This document shows positions 19,597 through 29,869 of a DNA stretch of 64,000 bases, in pieces (within the stretch, counting starts at the first letter, position 1; each line of letters begins with the position of its first letter). Below the pieces are notes generated by a model. That model was not told the origin of the DNA and searched no databases. It worked only from the letters and a program-made list of their open reading frames with translations. This DNA is from Streptomyces sp. M41(2017) (GTDB taxonomy: Bacteria > Actinomycetota > Actinomycetes > Streptomycetales > Streptomycetaceae): contig NZ_MWFK01000001.1 in the NCBI RefSeq assembly GCF_002078175.1, positions 744,001 through 808,000 of the forward strand, read 5' to 3'. Made by a program: the position numbers and the translations under genes.

Positions 19597-20805
19597 TCAG
19601 TCCTTCGTGAGTGCGGTCGTACTGCTACCTAGAGTACGTGTACCGCCGACGACTGGTTCCCTCGGACCGAGCGGGTCCGGCTCCCGGGCGGCGCCGGCCC
19701 GTGGCTCCGGCGGTGGCGCGGGCCGTGATTCCGGCGCCCCGGCCAGCTGTGGCTCCCCCGGTGGGCCGAAGAGCAGCCGACGGAAGTCGGCGCGGGCCTG
19801 GCGCGCCCCGTCGCGCGCGGCGGCCAGGGCCTGCCGTGCCGCCCTCCCCGCGCTGCGTGCCGCCTCGGCGGCGGGTTTGAGCACCAGGTCGCGGACGGTG
19901 TGCCCGACCGGCGTCAGCACGGTCCGGTAGGCCCAGCGGGCCGGATCCACGAGGATCCACGTCAGGAGCCGACCGAGGAACCGTCCGACGGCGAGCGAGA
20001 GGTGTCCGGCGACCCGCCACGCGTGCCCGAGGGCCTCGCCGACCTCCCGTCCGACGACGGCGAGCGCCCGGCCGACCGGGACGAGCACCCAGCGCCACAG
20101 CGCGAGCGCGGGCAGCACCAGCAGGACGCGCGCCGTCCAGTAGAGAACGGCGCCGATGCCGAGCAGCGTCATCCGTACGACCCACACGAGCCCGGTGAGC
20201 AGCAGGACGACAGCCCTCGCCACGGGCGTGAGCACCCACCTGTGGAGCCAGGCGGCCGGCACGACCACCAGGTACCGCGCCAGCCAGGCGGCCACGGCCC
20301 ACAGAGCGCCGCCGACGGCACCGAGGACGAGCCCGATGCCTCTGAGCAGCGCGGCGACGGCATGTCCCACGGGCGTGAGCACCCGCGCGTACATCCAGCC
20401 CAGCACCGACCCGACGCCACCGGCGCACCAGACGAGCGCGTGGCCGAGCGGGGTCAGGACCGCGCGGTACAGCCACACCGCCGGCACCACGAGCAGCACC
20501 CGCCCCAGCCAGGCCAGGGCCGTGCCGAGCGGCACGACGAGGTAGCGCCACAGGGCCACCCACGGCCAGACGAGCAGGGCCCGCGCCACCCAGCCGACGA
20601 CCCGCCCCAGCGGGCGCAGCACGGTGTCCCGGAGGAGCCTCCCGCCCACGACGCACGCGTCCCACAGCATGCGCACCGGCACGACGAGCACGAGCACGAC
20701 GATCCGCACGGGTACGCGGATCGCCACGGCGAGACAGCCCTCGGCTCCCGCCCCGGGCGGCCCGACCGGCCCGACCGGCCCGGCGGACGGTTTTTCCAGA
20801 TCCAT
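19597..20805 (-). CDS. Multi-repeat membrane protein (402 aa), unknown function
   Basis: Very hydrophobic, with almost no acidic residues in the first 310 positions. Seven copies of a unit like LYRAVLTPLGHALVW start near residues 57, 85, 112, 138, 187, 236 and 292; the spacing is about 27 and then about 50. Trp/Leu/Val-rich membrane segments lie between them. The last ~95 residues form a basic then Pro-rich cytoplasmic tail (AARQALAAARDGARQARADF). Its stop overlaps the ribosome site of the next gene, so the two are probably coupled. No catalytic motif. I do not recognise the family. Confidence 0.8.
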   Translation of the reverse strand: MDLEKPSAGPVGPVGPPGAGAEGCLAVAIRVPVRIVVLVLVVPVRMLWDACVVGGRLLRDTVLRPLGRVVGWVARALLVWPWVALWRYLVVPLGTALAWLGRVLLVVPAVWLYRAVLTPLGHALVWCAGGVGSVLGWMYARVLTPVGHAVAALLRGIGLVLGAVGGALWAVAAWLARYLVVVPAAWLHRWVLTPVARAVVLLLTGLVWVVRMTLLGIGAVLYWTARVLLVLPALALWRWVLVPVGRALAVVGREVGEALGHAWRVAGHLSLAVGRFLGRLLTWILVDPARWAYRTVLTPVGHTVRDLVLKPAAEAARSAGRAARQALAAARDGARQARADFRRLLFGPPGEPQLAGAPESRPAPPPEPRAGAAREPDPLGPREPVVGGTRTLGSSTTALTKD

Positions 20806-20967
20806 ACCTGCCTAGACGCAGCGACCACCCCGATGGATGCGACGCACGGGCGACCGCGTCCCCGTGGTGCGGGCGGGCGTCGGCCGTACGCGGCCGATGA
20901 GTTCCCGGCCCTCGCGCAGTCTGCCTCTGCACAAGGGAACGTCGCGTACGAGTTCTGTGAGGGGACC

Positions 20968-21657
20968 ATGAGCGCACTACCACCCGTCGTCGACAGCGCG
21001 ACCTGGGAGAACCGGCTGGAGGCCCTGCGGGCGCGGGAGAAGGCCGCGACGCGGGAGCTCGACGCCGTCGCCGCCGAGCGCCGCCGGCTGCCGATGGTCG
21101 AGATGCCGGAGTACACGCTGGAGGGCGCCGAAGGCCCCGTCCGGCTCGCGGACGTCTTCGAGGGCAAGCGGCAGCTGATCGTCTACAACCACATGTGGTT
21201 CGCCGGGCAGGAGTGGCAGTGCCCCGGCTGCACGGGGTTCACCTCGCAGTACACCCGCCTGGAGTTCCTCGACCAGTACGACGCCCGTTTCGTGGTCGTC
21301 ACCCAGGGCCCCGTCGACGAGGCGCTCGCCTACAAGGAGCGGGTCGGCAACCGGATGCCGTGGTATTCGACGGCCGGCAGCCCGTTCGGGACGGATGTCG
21401 GCGCCCCGCCCGGCGGCGGCTTCGCCGTCAACGTGTTCCTGCGCGACGGCGACACCGTCTACCGCACCTGGCACACCGAAGGCCGCGGCACCGAGCAGCT
21501 GAGCCACACCTTCGCGCTCATCGACCTCCTGCCGTACGGCCGCCAGGAGGAGTGGCAGGACTCCCCCGAGGGCTGGCCCCAGTCCCCCACCTACAGCCGC
21601 TGGGCCGCGTCGAAGGACATCGCGGCGGCGTACGGCCCGGGGACGGGCCACGCCTGA
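20968..21657 (+). CDS. DUF899 thioredoxin-like family protein
   Basis: 229 aa. Starts at ATG 20968 after GAGGGGACC. N-terminal helix (RAREKAATRELDAVAAERRR), then the DUF899 hallmark YNHMWFAGQEWQCPGCTGF with a CPGC motif, and the C-terminal aromatic block WQDSPEGWPQSP-YSRW. Thioredoxin-fold cytoplasmic protein of unknown substrate. It is transcribed against its neighbours and lies between two same-strand genes that belong together functionally, so it looks like a lineage-specific insertion. Confidence 0.85.
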   Translation: MSALPPVVDSATWENRLEALRAREKAATRELDAVAAERRRLPMVEMPEYTLEGAEGPVRLADVFEGKRQLIVYNHMWFAGQEWQCPGCTGFTSQYTRLEFLDQYDARFVVVTQGPVDEALAYKERVGNRMPWYSTAGSPFGTDVGAPPGGGFAVNVFLRDGDTVYRTWHTEGRGTEQLSHTFALIDLLPYGRQEEWQDSPEGWPQSPTYSRWAASKDIAAAYGPGTGHA

Positions 21658-21671
21658 GGACGGCCGCACGG

Positions 21672-21707
21672 CGAGGCGCCCCCTTCCGTCGGGAAGGGGG
21701 CGCCTCG
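21672..21707. terminator. Bidirectional terminator between the DUF899 and radical SAM genes
   Basis: A perfect 16-bp stem CGAGGCGCCCCCTTCC with loop GTCG, placed between convergent stop codons. Confidence 0.8.
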
Positions 21708-21731
21708 TTCGGTTCCGCGTCGCACCTGCCC

Positions 21732-23696
<1,965 letters not shown>

Positions 23697-23792
23697 CTCG
23701 CGAACCTTCGTGAGCCGACAGGGGTGACCATCCAGCGTAACGCGGACGGGAGGCCCCTCCGCCCACGGTCGTCCTCCCCCGGGCGGTGGCCG

Positions 23793-25385
23793 TCAGACGG
23801 ACGCCTGCTCCAGCGTCGCCCGCCAGGCCTCCGGCAGCGCCGCCTCGACCGCCGCGGCACGCTGTTCCTCGCGGCCGTACAGCAGCCCGTAGGTGAACGA
23901 GCTCTCTCCCGCCGCGTGTGCCAGGGCCGCCAGTTCCCGCAGGGCCTCGCGGGTCATCACGCTGTCCTGGTGGTCGCCGAGGAGCCCCTGGAGCCCCTTC
24001 ATGGCCTTGGTGAGGCCGGCGGCCGGAGCGCCCAGCGCGGGGAGGGCGGTCTCGGCGGCGTAGCGGGTGCGCTTGGCCTTCTTGCGGGCCTCGTGCAGGG
24101 CGAGGTCGCGGTCGGTGCCGGGCTCCCCGTCGAGCGCCTGGGCGACGAGGTCGGAGACCTTCACGAAGTCCTTGCGGACCGCTTTGCCGATGACCCTTTC
24201 GGGCTCTCCGGCGGCGGCCCGGAGCAGCGGCGGGTCGGTCACGAGGGCGTCGAGGGCGCTCAGGAGTGCCAGGTAGCGCCTGCCGTCGAGGACAGCGAGG
24301 AGGCGGCGCCGGGAGCCGCCGTGGCGGGCGTGCGCCCAGGTGCGCAGCCGGGCGCGGACGGGGCCGACGACCAGGGCGCGCGGCAGGTCGCCGAGGGCCT
24401 GGGTGAGCCGCTCGGTGAGGACCTCCCGGTCGCGGTCGACGCCGAGTTCGCCGGCGAGCCATTTCAGCTCGTCGCCGATCGGCCCGGTGACGGCGGGGTC
24501 GAGGATCTTCGCGTACGAGCCGAAGGTGCCGCGCAGGCGACGGGTGGCGACGCGCATGCTGTGCACGGAGTCGGGGACGTCGCGGCGGACGTCGGGGTCG
24601 AGTTCGACGATGGCGTCGCGCTGGGCGCGGAGGTGGGCGAGGACGTGGTCGCCCGCGGTGACGGGGTCCGTCCCGGAGGCGGGGTCCGTCCCGGAGGCGG
24701 GGTCCGTTACGAGGCCGGGTTTCGACGGGTGCCCGCCCTTCCCCGCCTGCTCGTGGCCTCGCCGGCCGGCCCGTTCACCGGTCTCCGCCAGCGCCTTGGC
24801 GAGTTTGGAGGGTGCGGCGGAGCGGTGCAGGCCGGCTTTGCGGAGTCTCTTCTCGACCTTGTCGAGGAAGGCGGGGTCGCCGCCGTCGGCGAGTTCCACC
24901 TCGATCTCGGTCCAGGTGGCGGTGCCCCCGCCTCCGTCGAGGCGCTCCGCGCGGACCCGGTCGAGGCTGACCTCGGCGAGCAGGGCGCCGGAGCCGTCGA
25001 CGAGGTGGCGGACGTCGCGGGCGGACAACAGGCGGACGAGGGGGACGAGTTCGGTGTCGCGCACCCGGGAGCGGACCAGGCCGGACAGGGCGCGGGGCAC
25101 CGTGTCGGAGAGGGGTGCGCGGATCTCGTCGCGTACGCCGTCGGAGACGGGGAGTTTGAGGTGCCAGCCGGCGTCGGCTCCCCCGGTGCGGCGGCGCAGG
25201 GTGAGGGAGGCGGCGGCGAGGCGCTGGTCGCGGGTGTCGTAGTAGGTGGCGTCGAGTTCGGTGACGCCCCGGTCCACGACGGCGGCGACTCCCGGGACGC
25301 CGCCGAGGTCCGGGAGGCCGTCGTCGCCGCTCTCGGTTGCGGGACCCTCGTACTTGCGCTCTATCTCGCGTTTCGTGTCCGCCAT
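23793..25385 (-). CDS. CYTH and CHAD domain protein
   Basis: 530 aa. The N-terminal CYTH (triphosphate tunnel) domain begins with EIERKYE (ExExK). A Gly/Pro linker contains a TDPASG tandem repeat. The C-terminal CHAD domain has conserved histidines and basic helices (VHSMRVATRRLRGTF, LHEARKKAKRTRYAAE). CYTH domains bind or hydrolyse triphosphates and CHAD domains bind inorganic polyphosphate, so a cytoplasmic polyphosphate-related role is likely. It lies directly before the mre/rodA cluster on the same strand, in an order typical of Streptomyces. Confidence 0.92.
   Translation of the reverse strand: MADTKREIERKYEGPATESGDDGLPDLGGVPGVAAVVDRGVTELDATYYDTRDQRLAAASLTLRRRTGGADAGWHLKLPVSDGVRDEIRAPLSDTVPRALSGLVRSRVRDTELVPLVRLLSARDVRHLVDGSGALLAEVSLDRVRAERLDGGGGTATWTEIEVELADGGDPAFLDKVEKRLRKAGLHRSAAPSKLAKALAETGERAGRRGHEQAGKGGHPSKPGLVTDPASGTDPASGTDPVTAGDHVLAHLRAQRDAIVELDPDVRRDVPDSVHSMRVATRRLRGTFGSYAKILDPAVTGPIGDELKWLAGELGVDRDREVLTERLTQALGDLPRALVVGPVRARLRTWAHARHGGSRRRLLAVLDGRRYLALLSALDALVTDPPLLRAAAGEPERVIGKAVRKDFVKVSDLVAQALDGEPGTDRDLALHEARKKAKRTRYAAETALPALGAPAAGLTKAMKGLQGLLGDHQDSVMTREALRELAALAHAAGESSFTYGLLYGREEQRAAAVEAALPEAWRATLEQASV
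24663..24714. repeat. 18-bp tandem repeat inside the CYTH-CHAD gene
   Basis: Two identical 18-bp units (24663-24680, 24681-24698) and a third degenerate one encode TDPASG-TDPASG-TDPVT in the interdomain linker. The repeat stays in frame. Confidence 0.85.
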
Positions 25386-25543
25386 GAACCGAATCTAGAC
25401 GCGATGCGGGGCCCTGGGCAGTACCCGATCAGCCTCTCCTGGCCGGCTTGCCGCCCCCGCTCGACGTCCTGGCGGGTGCGGCCGGGCGGCCCGGGTGCGG
25501 CCGGACCTCACGGTCCCGCGGTCGCCCCGGCCGCCCGGGGCGC

Positions 25544-26740
25544 CTATGCCGACATCGGCCGCTGCACTCTGATCGACTGCAGCAGCCCCACCGCGACCCA
25601 GACGGCGAACATGGAGGATCCGCCGTAGGACACGAAGGGCAGGGGCAGACCGGCGACCGGCATGATGCCGAGCGTCATGCCGATGTTCTCGAAGGCCTGG
25701 AAGGCGAACCAGGCGATGATGCCGGCGGCGACGATCGTGCCGTACAGCTCGGTCGTCTCGCGGGCGATGCGGCAGGCGCGCCACAGGACCACGCCGAGGA
25801 GGACCAGGATCAGGCCCGCGCCGACGAAGCCGAGTTCCTCGCCGGCGACGGTGAAGACGAAGTCGGTCTGCTGCTCGGGCACGAACTGGCCGGTCGTCTG
25901 CGAGCCCTGGCCGAGGCCGGTGCCGAAGAGGCCGCCGGAACCGATGGCGATGCGGGCCTGGTTGGTGTTGTAGCCGACGCCGGCCGGGTCGAGGTCGGGG
26001 TTGGCGAAGGCGGCGAAGCGGTTGATCTGGTACTCATCGAGGATCTTGAGCTGCCAGACGGCGATCGCACCGAGGGCACCCGCGCCGATCAGGCCGAACA
26101 CCCAGCGGTTGGAGGCTCCGGAGGACAGCAGGACGCCGAGCACGATGATGACCGCGACCATGATCGTGCCGAGGTCGGGCATGAGCAGCACGATCATCAT
26201 CGGTACGGCCGCCAGGCCCAGCGCCTGGAGCACCGTGCGGTGGTCGGGGTACTGCTTGTCGCCCGCGTCGACCCGCGTGGCCAGCAGCATCGCCATACCG
26301 AGGATGATCGTGATCTTGATGAACTCGGCGGGCTGGAGCGACAGGCCGCCGGCGACGAGCCAGTTGCGCTGGCCGTTGATCGTCGCGCCGAGCGGGGTCA
26401 GCACCAGCAGGATCATGAAGACCGAGAGGCCGTACAGGATCGGCACGGCCGTGCGCAGGGTGCGGTGGCCGAGCCAGATCGTGCCGATCATCAGGCCGAT
26501 GCCGATGCCCGTGTTCATCAGATGGCGGATGAGGAAGAAGTACGGGTCGCCCTGGTTGATCTCGGTGCGGTTGCGGGTCGCCGAGTAGACGAGGGCCGCG
26601 CCGATCAGGGAGAGCGCGACGGCCGAGAACAGTATCGGCCAGTCGAGCCGGCGGGCGAGCGAGTCGCGGGCGAACAGGCGTGTCCAGCCCGCGCGCTCGG
26701 GTCCGTACCCGGAGACGGAGAAGTTGTTGGCTCCGGTCAT
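25544..26740 (-). CDS. rodA: RodA/FtsW/SpoVE-family peptidoglycan polymerase
   Basis: 398 aa with about ten membrane helices. SEDS signatures: NGQRNWLVAGGLSLQPAEF, MPDLGTIMV, a large external loop ending AIGSGGLFGTGLGQGSQT and VPEQQTDFVFTVAGEELGF, and GLPLPFVSYGGSS. It polymerises glycan strands together with PBP2, encoded just upstream. In S. coelicolor this locus is called sfr and acts in spore-wall synthesis (recalled). ATG 26740 is preceded by GAGG at 8 nt and overlaps the stop of a 13-codon minicistron by ATGA. Confidence 0.95.
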   Translation of the reverse strand: MTGANNFSVSGYGPERAGWTRLFARDSLARRLDWPILFSAVALSLIGAALVYSATRNRTEINQGDPYFFLIRHLMNTGIGIGLMIGTIWLGHRTLRTAVPILYGLSVFMILLVLTPLGATINGQRNWLVAGGLSLQPAEFIKITIILGMAMLLATRVDAGDKQYPDHRTVLQALGLAAVPMMIVLLMPDLGTIMVAVIIVLGVLLSSGASNRWVFGLIGAGALGAIAVWQLKILDEYQINRFAAFANPDLDPAGVGYNTNQARIAIGSGGLFGTGLGQGSQTTGQFVPEQQTDFVFTVAGEELGFVGAGLILVLLGVVLWRACRIARETTELYGTIVAAGIIAWFAFQAFENIGMTLGIMPVAGLPLPFVSYGGSSMFAVWVAVGLLQSIRVQRPMSA

Positions 26741-26778
26741 GTCAGGATCCTCAAGCCGTTGGTCGCCGCGGTGGTCAT
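26737..26778 (-). other. 13-codon minicistron between mrdA and rodA
   Basis: An ATG at 26778 overlaps the mrdA stop (ATGA). It opens a short frame MTTAATNGLRILT whose TGA in turn overlaps the rodA ATG (ATGA). Ribosomes finishing mrdA could reinitiate and be handed on to rodA. Both junctions carry the same TCCTGACATGACC. Confidence 0.4.
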
Positions 26779-29039
26779 GTCAGGACCTGCTTCCCCCGCG
26801 GCTTCCCCCGGCGGGCAGAGCGCCTGCGGGTGTCACGGTTCGCGGCGGTCGGTGAGGGTGTGGTGCCCGCGGGGAGGTCCTGGCCCGGGTCCGTGGTCCC
26901 GTCCCGGAGGGCGTCGTTGGCCTTCAGGTCCTTGACCGGGTCCTTGGAGACCTCCGGGGAGTCGATCGAGCCGTCGCTCTCGATCTTCGGCAGGCTCTTC
27001 TGCGGGGTGGCCAGGAGGGCCTTCTTCTTGTCGATCGCGCCGTCCGCCGAGACGCCGTAGAGCGCGTTGTAGATCTTGCGCACGGCCTCACCGGACGCTC
27101 CCGAGCCCGTACCGGCCTGGGAGATCGTCATGATGATCGTGTAGTCCTTGGAGTACGTGGCGAGCCAGGACGTCGTCTGCTTGCCGTAGACCTCGGCGGT
27201 ACCGGTCTTGGCGTGCAGCGGGATCTTGTCCTGGGGCCAGCCGCCGAACTTCCAGGCGGCGGTACCGCGGGTGACGACGCCCGCGAAGGCATCGTTTATC
27301 CCCCTCAGCGTCGCCTGGTCGACCGGCAGTTTGCCGTTCTTCTTCGGCTTGATCTCTCGGACGGTCTTGCCGTCGGGGCTGACGAGGGCCTTGCCGATGG
27401 TCGGGGCGTACAGCGTGCCGCCGTTGGAGACCGCGGAGTAGATGGCCGCCTCCTGGATCGGGGTGACGAGGGTGTCACCCTGACCGATGGAGTAGTTGAT
27501 CGAGTCGCCCTCGCGCATCCGGTTGCCTTCGAGGCAGTTCTCGTACGCGATCTGCTGGACGTACGTGCCGCCCTTCTTGCCGGTCTTGCACCAGACGGCC
27601 TTGTTGGCCTTCCAGTAGTCCGCCTTCCACTTGCGGTCGGGGACGCGGCCGGTGACCTCGTTGGGGAGGTCGATGCCGGTCTCCTTGCCGAGACCGAACT
27701 GGTGGGCGGCCTTGTAGAAGTAGTCCTTGGGGGTCTTCTTCGGGTTGATGCCCCCGTCCCTCTTCCACTCGTTGTCGGAGAGGCCGTAGAAGACGGTGTC
27801 GCAGGAGACCTCGAGGGCGCGGCCGAGGGAGATGGGGCCGAAGCTCTCGCCCTCGAAGTTCTTGAAGACCTGGTTGCCGACCGAGTAGGAACTCGTGCAC
27901 GGGTAGTGCCCGTCGAAGGCGTATCCGGCCTCGACGGCGGCGGCCGTGGAGATCACCTTGAACGTCGAGCCGGGCGCGGACTGGCCCTGGATGGCCCGGT
28001 TCAGCAGGGGGTAGTTGGACTTCTTGCCGGTGAGGGCGGTGTAGTCCTTGCCCGAGATGCCGCCGACCCAGGCGTTCGGGTCGTACGACGGGTTGGACGC
28101 CATGGCGACGACGCGGCCGGTCTTGGCCTCCATCACCACGACGGCACCGGAGTCGGCCTTGTAGTTCTCGCCGGTGATCTTGTCGAACTGGGTGCGGGCG
28201 ACCTTCATCGCGTCGTTCAGCTCGTACTCAGCGACCCGCTGGACCCGGGAGTCGATGCTGGTGACGAGGTTCTCGCCGGGCTCGGCCTTGTCGCTCTTGG
28301 CCTGGCCGATGACACGGCCGAGGTTGTCGACCTCGTAGCGGGTGACGCCGGCCTTGCCGCGCAGTTCCTTGTCGTACTCGCGCTCCAGGCCCGACCGTCC
28401 GACCTGGTCGGAGCGCAGGTACGGGGAGTCGGTGTCCTTGGCCTTGGTGATCTCGTCGTCGGTGACGGGCGAGAGGTAGCCGAGCACCTGGGCGGTGTTG
28501 GCCTGCCCGGGGGCGGCGTAGCGACGCACGGCCTCGGGTTCGGCGCTGATGCCGGGGAAGTCCTCGGAGCGCTCGCGGATCTGGAGGGCCTGCTTGGCGG
28601 TGGCCTCGTCGGTGATCGGGATGGGCTGGTAGGGCGAGCCGTTCCAGCAGGGCTGCGGCGTCTTGGCGTCGCACAGCCGGACCTTCTCGATGACGTCCTT
28701 GGGCTTGAGGCCGAGGACGCCGGCGAGCTTGGTGAGGACGGCGCGGCCGTCGTCCCGCATCTTCAGCAGGTCGGTGCGCGAGGCGGAGACCACGAGCCGG
28801 GTCTCGTTGTCGGCGATCGGCACGCCGCGCGCGTCGAGGATCGAGCCGCGGACGGCGGGCTGGACGACCTGCTGGACGTGGTTGCCGGAGGCTTCCTTGG
28901 CGTATTCGTCGCCGTTGCGGATCTGGAGGTACCAGAGGCGGCCGCCCAGGGTGCCGAGGAGGGAGAGTACGAGAATCTGGATGACGACGAGCCGGATCTG
29001 GACCCGTGGGGTCCGGCCGGTCTCCGGGATGTTGGTCAC
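26775..29039 (-). CDS. mrdA: Penicillin-binding protein 2 (class B transpeptidase)
   Basis: 754 aa from GTG 29039 (GGGAGG 9 nt upstream). Short cytoplasmic end, one helix (about 14-36), pedestal domain, then transpeptidase domain. Active-site motifs: STFK with nucleophile Ser358, SCD in EVSCDT (in place of SxN), and KTG with Lys611. The tail after residue about 680 is disordered and ends strongly basic ([14 protein letters not shown]). It cross-links glycan made by RodA in the MreBCD complex; in S. coelicolor PBP2 belongs to the spore-wall complex. The long basic tail is larger than in rod-shaped model species. Confidence 0.95.
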   Translation of the reverse strand: MTNIPETGRTPRVQIRLVVIQILVLSLLGTLGGRLWYLQIRNGDEYAKEASGNHVQQVVQPAVRGSILDARGVPIADNETRLVVSASRTDLLKMRDDGRAVLTKLAGVLGLKPKDVIEKVRLCDAKTPQPCWNGSPYQPIPITDEATAKQALQIRERSEDFPGISAEPEAVRRYAAPGQANTAQVLGYLSPVTDDEITKAKDTDSPYLRSDQVGRSGLEREYDKELRGKAGVTRYEVDNLGRVIGQAKSDKAEPGENLVTSIDSRVQRVAEYELNDAMKVARTQFDKITGENYKADSGAVVVMEAKTGRVVAMASNPSYDPNAWVGGISGKDYTALTGKKSNYPLLNRAIQGQSAPGSTFKVISTAAAVEAGYAFDGHYPCTSSYSVGNQVFKNFEGESFGPISLGRALEVSCDTVFYGLSDNEWKRDGGINPKKTPKDYFYKAAHQFGLGKETGIDLPNEVTGRVPDRKWKADYWKANKAVWCKTGKKGGTYVQQIAYENCLEGNRMREGDSINYSIGQGDTLVTPIQEAAIYSAVSNGGTLYAPTIGKALVSPDGKTVREIKPKKNGKLPVDQATLRGINDAFAGVVTRGTAAWKFGGWPQDKIPLHAKTGTAEVYGKQTTSWLATYSKDYTIIMTISQAGTGSGASGEAVRKIYNALYGVSADGAIDKKKALLATPQKSLPKIESDGSIDSPEVSKDPVKDLKANDALRDGTTDPGQDLPAGTTPSPTAANRDTRRRSARRGKPRGKQVLT

Positions 29040-29179
29040 TGCTTGTGCCTCCCCCTCTCAGTGTGTGTACGTGACATACGAGTACACGGCGAACCTGTGC
29101 GCGGCGAGGCCGCGGCCGGCCAAGTTCCGTGAGTCGTGCGGCGCTTGGGACGACAGCCGGACGGATCTCCTCGGTGTCC

Positions 29180-29851
29180 TCACAGGCGCTTCACCCCCTT
29201 GATGCGTCCCGCGCGGGCGACCCGCGCCTTGGCGGCCTTCACGCGCAGTCCGCTGCGCTGGCTTCCGATGCGCAGCCCGGTGCCGGAGGACAGCCAGCCC
29301 GTCGAGACGTCGCCGGCCGTGCCGGCCGAACCGCCGTCGGCGAGCGGGTCGTTCTCGGCGCGCCGGGCGAGGGCCATCACCACGGGGACGACGAACGGCG
29401 CGAGCAGCAGGTCGTAGAGGGCCGCGGTGAACAGCAGGCTGGTCAGCCCGACGTGGCGGGCGGCGGTGTCGCCGACGAGGGCGCCGACTCCCGCGTAGAG
29501 CAGGGTGGATCCGATCGCGGCGACGACGACCACGGCCATCGGGCCGGTGGCCGACTTGAGCCGGCCGTTCTCCGGCTTGACCAGGCCGGCGCAGTAGCCG
29601 ATGACGCACAGGACCAGGGCGTAGCGCCCGGCGGCGTGGTCGGCGGGCGGGACGACGTCGGAGAGCAGACCGGCGCCGAAGCCGATGAGCGCGCCGCCGA
29701 CGTGGCCGTAGACCATGGCGAGGGCGATCACGGTCAGGAGCACCAGGTCCGGGACGGCGCCCGGGAGATGGAGACGGGCAAGAACGCTCACCTGGATCAC
29801 CAGGGCGACGACCACCAGGGTGACGGAGAGCAGCATCCTGTTGAAACGCAT
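29180..29851 (-). CDS. mreD: Rod-shape-determining protein MreD
   Basis: 223 aa with about five to six membrane helices (LLSVTLVVVALVIQVSVL, LVLLTVIALAMVYGHVGG, FAALYDLLLAPF-type region). MreD usually has about 160-170 residues; the extra C-terminal ~55 residues are a basic Ser/Gly-rich tail (KAAKARVARAGRIKGVKRL). ATG 29851 has GGAGGAG 8 nt upstream and lies 18 bp after mreC. Part of the MreB-MreC-MreD scaffold of the spore-wall machine. Confidence 0.92.
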   Translation of the reverse strand: MRFNRMLLSVTLVVVALVIQVSVLARLHLPGAVPDLVLLTVIALAMVYGHVGGALIGFGAGLLSDVVPPADHAAGRYALVLCVIGYCAGLVKPENGRLKSATGPMAVVVVAAIGSTLLYAGVGALVGDTAARHVGLTSLLFTAALYDLLLAPFVVPVVMALARRAENDPLADGGSAGTAGDVSTGWLSSGTGLRIGSQRSGLRVKAAKARVARAGRIKGVKRL

Positions 29852-29869
29852 GGGATTCGGCTCCTCCTG

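Noticed and set aside
13984..19632. Very long plus-strand open frame opposite rne
   Set aside because: Its composition (Gly/Leu/Arg runs) is that expected of the antisense of a GC-rich coding strand; the minus strand encodes a textbook RNase E.
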